From positions 62,001 through 126,000 of the forward strand of contig JADCGP010000005.1 of assembly GCA_020248915.1 (NCBI GenBank): a stretch of DNA of 64,000 nt. The letters are read 5' to 3'. Of this stretch, positions 60,991 through 64,000 are shown one piece after another. The stretch comes from Rubrivivax sp. GTDB lineage: Bacteria; Pseudomonadota; Gammaproteobacteria; Burkholderiales; Burkholderiaceae_C. The translations under genes were made by a program, and so were the position numbers. How positions within the stretch are numbered: position 1 is the first letter of the stretch; each line of letters begins with the position of its first letter. A model generated the notes under the pieces. That model searched no databases, was not told the DNA's origin, and saw nothing but the letters and a program-made list of their open reading frames with translations.

Positions 60991-61659
60991 TCATTCGGTG
61001 GAGATGCGCAGCGCCGCCGCCGTGGCCGGCGGGCCGCCGACCGCGGTCAGGATCAGCAGCGCGCCCAGCAGCGAGAAGTGGCCCGAGGCCGACAGCCCGG
61101 CTTCCACCTGCGACACCGCACCGGCGCCGAAGATCAGAGCCGGCGTGGTGAGCGGCAAAACGATCAGGATCAGCAGCATGCCACCGCTGCGCAGCCCGAG
61201 CGTCAGCGCCGCGCCCAAGGCCCCGAGCAGGCTGAGGATGGGCGTGCCCAGCGCCAGGCCGGCCACCAGAGCCAGCAGCGCCGGCGTCGACAGCCCGAAC
61301 AGGATGCCCACCAGCGGCGTGGCCACGATCAGCGGCAGGCCGGTCAGCAGCCAGTGCGCGCAGCACTTGGCGGCAGCGAGCGCGACCGCCGACTGCGGCG
61401 CCAGCAGCATCTGCTCGAGCGAGCCGTCGGCCTGGTCGCCGGCGAACAGCTGGTTCACCGACAGCATCGAGGCCAGCAGCGCGCACACCCAGACGATGCC
61501 CGGCGCGATCTGGCGCAGCGTCTGCGCCTCCGGCCCGACGCCGAGAGGGAACAGGCTCAGTGCGACGAGGAAGAACACCAGCGGCAGCAGCGTGTCGATG
61601 CGGCGGCGCATCGCCAGCCGCAGGTCGCGCATCAGCACCGCGACGAACAGGTCGGTCAT
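60991..61659 (-). CDS. ccmB: Haem exporter-type permease CcmB
   Basis: A 222-residue membrane protein with six helices. Typical blocks: VFFLVALSLFPLGVGPE, APGIVWVCALLASMLSVNQLF and DQADGSLEQMLLAP. Pairs with CcmA; the ATPase activity frees holo-CcmE. The start overlaps the ccmA stop by 4 bp. Confidence 0.96.
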   Translation of the reverse strand: MTDLFVAVLMRDLRLAMRRRIDTLLPLVFFLVALSLFPLGVGPEAQTLRQIAPGIVWVCALLASMLSVNQLFAGDQADGSLEQMLLAPQSAVALAAAKCCAHWLLTGLPLIVATPLVGILFGLSTPALLALVAGLALGTPILSLLGALGAALTLGLRSGGMLLILIVLPLTTPALIFGAGAVSQVEAGLSASGHFSLLGALLILTAVGGPPATAAALRISTE

Positions 61660-62399
61660 GCCCGGCCATCGTCGGTGCCGGGCACGGGCCGGCCCTGGGT
61701 GGCGGCGATGTGACGGTCGAGATCGAGCTCGCGCGGCACCGGGTGGGCCAGGCTGAGGGCCTGGTGGCTCGTGAGCAGCGTCGCGCCGCCACGCGCGGCG
61801 TGCTCGGCGAGCAGCGCGTTCAACGTGGCGATGCCGTCGGCGTCGAGTGCGTCGAAGGGCTCGTCCAGCAGCCACAGCGGCTGGTCCAGCGCGAGCGCCA
61901 GGCGCGCCAGCGCGACACGCCGGCGCTGGCCCTGGCTCAGCGTGCGCACCGGTGCTCTGCGCTTGTGCTGCACGCCCAGCCGCGCCAGCGCGGCCTGGAT
62001 CCGTTCGGGTGCCGGTCGCGCGCCCGACAGCCGGCACAGGAAGTCGAGGGCCTCGCCGGCGTTGAGGTCGTCCTTCAGCGCGTTGTGGTGGCCGATGAAC
62101 ACCAGCATCCGGCGCCACGCCGGGCCGGCCTCGCGCGCGGTGCGGCCGCCTGCCTCGCCGCCAAGGCGGATCTCGCCGGCCGTCGGCGAGGCCAACCCGG
62201 CGAGCAGGCGCAGCAGCGTCGTCTTGCCGCGCCCGTTGCGGCCGCGCAGCCAGGTGACGCTGCCCGGCTCGAGCGCCAGGTCGAGCCGCTCGAACAGCGG
62301 CCGCTCGCCGCGCTGCCCGCCCAGGCCGATGGCCCGCAGCACGGGCAACGACCCCAGCACGGCTGGGGTCTCGGGCGTCGTGACGGGGTTGGACTGCAC
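61656..62399 (-). CDS. ccmA: Cytochrome c maturation ABC ATPase CcmA
   Basis: A 247-residue ABC ATPase. Walker A RGRNGRGKTTLLRLLAGL, FIGHHNALKDDL (CcmA-specific), signature LSQGQRRRVALARL, Walker B WLLDEPFDALD and H-loop TSHQAL. The GTG at 62399 gives a 20-residue lead before the core; it may start a little later. First gene of the ccmABCDEFGHI operon, with an FNR-like box 111 bp upstream. Confidence 0.95.
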   Translation of the reverse strand: MQSNPVTTPETPAVLGSLPVLRAIGLGGQRGERPLFERLDLALEPGSVTWLRGRNGRGKTTLLRLLAGLASPTAGEIRLGGEAGGRTAREAGPAWRRMLVFIGHHNALKDDLNAGEALDFLCRLSGARPAPERIQAALARLGVQHKRRAPVRTLSQGQRRRVALARLALALDQPLWLLDEPFDALDADGIATLNALLAEHAARGGATLLTSHQALSLAHPVPRELDLDRHIAATQGRPVPGTDDGRA

Positions 62400-62509
62400 G
62401 GTGATCTTCTCGCGGCGAAGGCCTGGACTGCGGGGGTTCCCGGCGGCCGCGTCGAGGGAGACGGGGGCCGATGGGGGCGCAGTGTACGGGTTGGTCCTCG
62501 GGCGGCCGC

Positions 62510-62523
62510 TTGACCCGCGTCAG
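62510..62523 (-). promoter_or_regulatory. FNR/ANR-like box and -10 upstream of ccmA
   Basis: TTGACCCGCGTCAG fits TTGAY-N4-RTCAA with one mismatch. Reading leftward, a TACACT -10 hexamer starts 23 bp beyond it (62486-62481). This places the box near -42 from the expected start, the class II geometry also seen at 41099. Confidence 0.55.
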
Positions 62524-62597
62524 TCTCTGCCACCCCTGTCGTGTCAGCGTCTTCCCAGGGCCGCGTGCGCGTCGGCCCGGGAAGGCCGCGGGCGTGC

Positions 62598-64000
62598 TCA
62601 GGTCTCCTCGGGCACCATGTCGATGGCGCCGCAGGGGCACTCGGCGGCGCACAGGCCGCAGCCCTTGCAGTAGTCGTAGTCGAACTCGAAGCCGCGCCCG
62701 GGCCCGAGCTTGATCACCGCGTTGTCGGGGCAGACGCCGTAGCAGTTGTCGCACTCGAAGCAGTTGCCGCAGCTCAGGCAGCGCCGCGCCTCGAACAGCG
62801 CGTTGTCCTCGGTGAGCCCGCCCTGCACCTCGTCGAAGCTGCCGGTCCGGCGGGCGAGGTCGAGTTGCGGGCGCACCGTCTGGGGGGCGTCGCTGTAGTA
62901 CCAGGTGTTGAGCCGCTCGAAGGTGGCCGGTGCATGCCTGGGGCGCGGCCCGGCGTCCTCCCCGCGCAGCCAGGCGTCGATCCGGCGTGCCGCCTTCTTG
63001 CCGTGTCCCACCGCCACCGTCACGTTGCGCTCGGCGGGCACCGCGTCGCCGCCCGCGAACAGACCCGCGCGCCCGGTCATCAGCGTCTCGCGATCGACCT
63101 GCACCACGCCGTCGTCCACGGCGACGCCCGTCACCCCGTCGAGCAGCCCCAGGTCGACGTCCTGCCCGAGCGCGAGCACCACCGAGTCGGCCGCCAGCGT
63201 CTCGAACTCGCCAGTGGGCTGCGGGAAGCCTGCGTCGTCCAGCCGCATCCGCTCGACCGTGACCTTGCCCCCGGCGGCCTGCCGGATCGTCGACAGCCAT
63301 TTGACGAGCACGCCTTCCTGCAGCGCCTCCTCGAGCTCGGACTCGTGCGCGGGCATCTTCTCGCGTGTGCGGCGGTAGACGATCACTGCCTCGGTGGCGC
63401 CCAGCCGGCGTGCCGTGCGGGCGACGTCGAGCGCCGTGTTGCCGCCGCCGTAGACCACCACGCGGCGGCCGAGCAGCGGCGGCGTGTGGTCCTCCATGCC
63501 GCGCAGCACCGACACCGCGTCGAGGATCCGGGCCCCGTCCTTGGCCGGGATCCAGGCGCGCCGGCCGATGTGGGCACCGATGGCCAGGAAGGTGGCGTCG
63601 ACGCCGGCCATGGCTTCTTCGAGCCGGCCCACCTTGTCGCCCAGCCGCAGGTCGATGCCGGTGGCGACGATGCGCGCGATCTCGGCGTCCAGCACGTCGC
63701 GCGGGAGCCGGTAGCGCGGGATGCCGAAGCGCAGCATGCCGCCAGCCACCGGCCCGGCCTCGCGCACGGTGACGCGATGGCCCATCCGCCGCAGATGGAA
63801 TGCCGCCGACAGGCCGGAAGGGCCGGCACCGACCACCAGCACGTGCTTGCCGGTCTCGACGGCCGGCGGCTCGAAGCCCCAGCCGCGGCGCAGCGCCTCG
63901 TCGCCGAGGAAGCGCTCGACGGCGTGGATCCCGACCGCGGCGTCGAGCCGCCCGCGGTTGCAGGCGTCCTCGCAGGAGTGATAGCAGACCCGGCCCATCA
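62598..64000 (-). CDS. GltD-like NAD(P)H oxidoreductase with C-terminal ferredoxin domain (partial, N-terminus outside window)
   Basis: About 467 visible residues; the frame is open to the right edge, and the first residues (MGRVCYHSCEDACNRG) already lie inside the Fe-S part of the family, so the N-terminus is missing. FAD site VLVVGAGPSGLSAAFHLRR, NAD(P) site VVVYGGGNTALDVARTARR, and a second FAD block GLFAGGDAVP. The C-terminus holds two [4Fe-4S] sites: CLSCGNCFECDNCYGVCP and CKGCGLCAAECPCGAIDM. This layout matches NAD(P)H:ferredoxin-type subunits such as KorC of anaerobic 2-oxoglutarate:ferredoxin oxidoreductases, and DsrL/AegA relatives. The partner genes must lie beyond the edge. Confidence 0.85.
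   Translation of the reverse strand, partial: MGRVCYHSCEDACNRGRLDAAVGIHAVERFLGDEALRRGWGFEPPAVETGKHVLVVGAGPSGLSAAFHLRRMGHRVTVREAGPVAGGMLRFGIPRYRLPRDVLDAEIARIVATGIDLRLGDKVGRLEEAMAGVDATFLAIGAHIGRRAWIPAKDGARILDAVSVLRGMEDHTPPLLGRRVVVYGGGNTALDVARTARRLGATEAVIVYRRTREKMPAHESELEEALQEGVLVKWLSTIRQAAGGKVTVERMRLDDAGFPQPTGEFETLAADSVVLALGQDVDLGLLDGVTGVAVDDGVVQVDRETLMTGRAGLFAGGDAVPAERNVTVAVGHGKKAARRIDAWLRGEDAGPRPRHAPATFERLNTWYYSDAPQTVRPQLDLARRTGSFDEVQGGLTEDNALFEARRCLSCGNCFECDNCYGVCPDNAVIKLGPGRGFEFDYDYCKGCGLCAAECPCGAIDMVPEET

Overview
The window is a very GC-rich (about 70% by eye), densely coded stretch of a bacterial chromosome. The RNase P RNA type, the urease layout, the system I cytochrome c maturation operon, the two-subunit plus two-ATPase branched-chain ABC importer and the general protein style point to a betaproteobacterium of the order Burkholderiales. 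That placement is inference; no rRNA is present. I saw no insertion sequence, prophage, tRNA or CRISPR array. Both ends cut through a gene.

Region 1 (1-8.3 kb): the start of a PmrA/QseB-type response regulator faces an eptA - PAP2 phosphatase - dgkA operon (lipid A and phospholipid head-group metabolism) with a PmrA-like direct repeat before eptA. Then come a glyoxalase-fold protein, 6-phosphogluconate dehydrogenase, a PAS-GGDEF-EAL protein and a FIST sensor protein. Region 2 (8.4-24.8 kb): a probable 13-gene leftward operon, controlled by a divergent TetR gene through a perfect 14-bp inverted repeat. It holds a Liv-type ABC importer whose LivF is fused to a UPF0261/Tm-1-like domain, the matching TIM-barrel protein, two paralogous amidohydrolases, a fumarylacetoacetase-like hydrolase, an alpha/beta hydrolase, a flotillin, a SRPBCC protein and a SRPBCC-quinone oxidoreductase fusion. 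The substrate is unknown.

Region 3 (24.8-39.2 kb): a histidine phosphatase, a large unknown lipoprotein, an SDR, the urease operon ureABCEFG (ureD is not here), a GAF/PAS sensor without an output domain, rnpB, a Bcr/CflA efflux pump, an alpha-carbonic anhydrase with one changed zinc-ligand position, a small membrane protein and a frameshifted FAD oxidoreductase.

Region 4 (39.3-62.5 kb) is the most striking: an electron-transfer island with 39 predicted haem-binding motifs. It starts with hupH-hupI and a small cytochrome c. Next come an 11-haem c / membrane b cytochrome (CbcL-like), a NapC/NirT (ImcH-like) cytochrome, a second small cytochrome c, a 5'-truncated Fe-S heterodisulfide-reductase-like protein and a HemG-type haem biosynthesis enzyme. 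On the other strand lie a MtrC-type surface decahaem lipoprotein, an exported helix-hairpin-helix protein, a MtrA decahaem cytochrome and a MtrB barrel. Beyond a DUF411 copper-type protein lies the complete ccmABCDEFGHI operon. FNR/ANR-like boxes lie before hupH, the CbcL-like gene, mtrC and ccmA, and three of these have a -10-like element 22-23 bp downstream. This suggests an oxygen-controlled extracellular electron-transfer regulon that combines Geobacter-like inner-membrane quinol oxidation with a Shewanella-like outer-membrane conduit. The window ends in a GltD-like NAD(P)H:ferredoxin-type flavoprotein with C-terminal Fe-S clusters.
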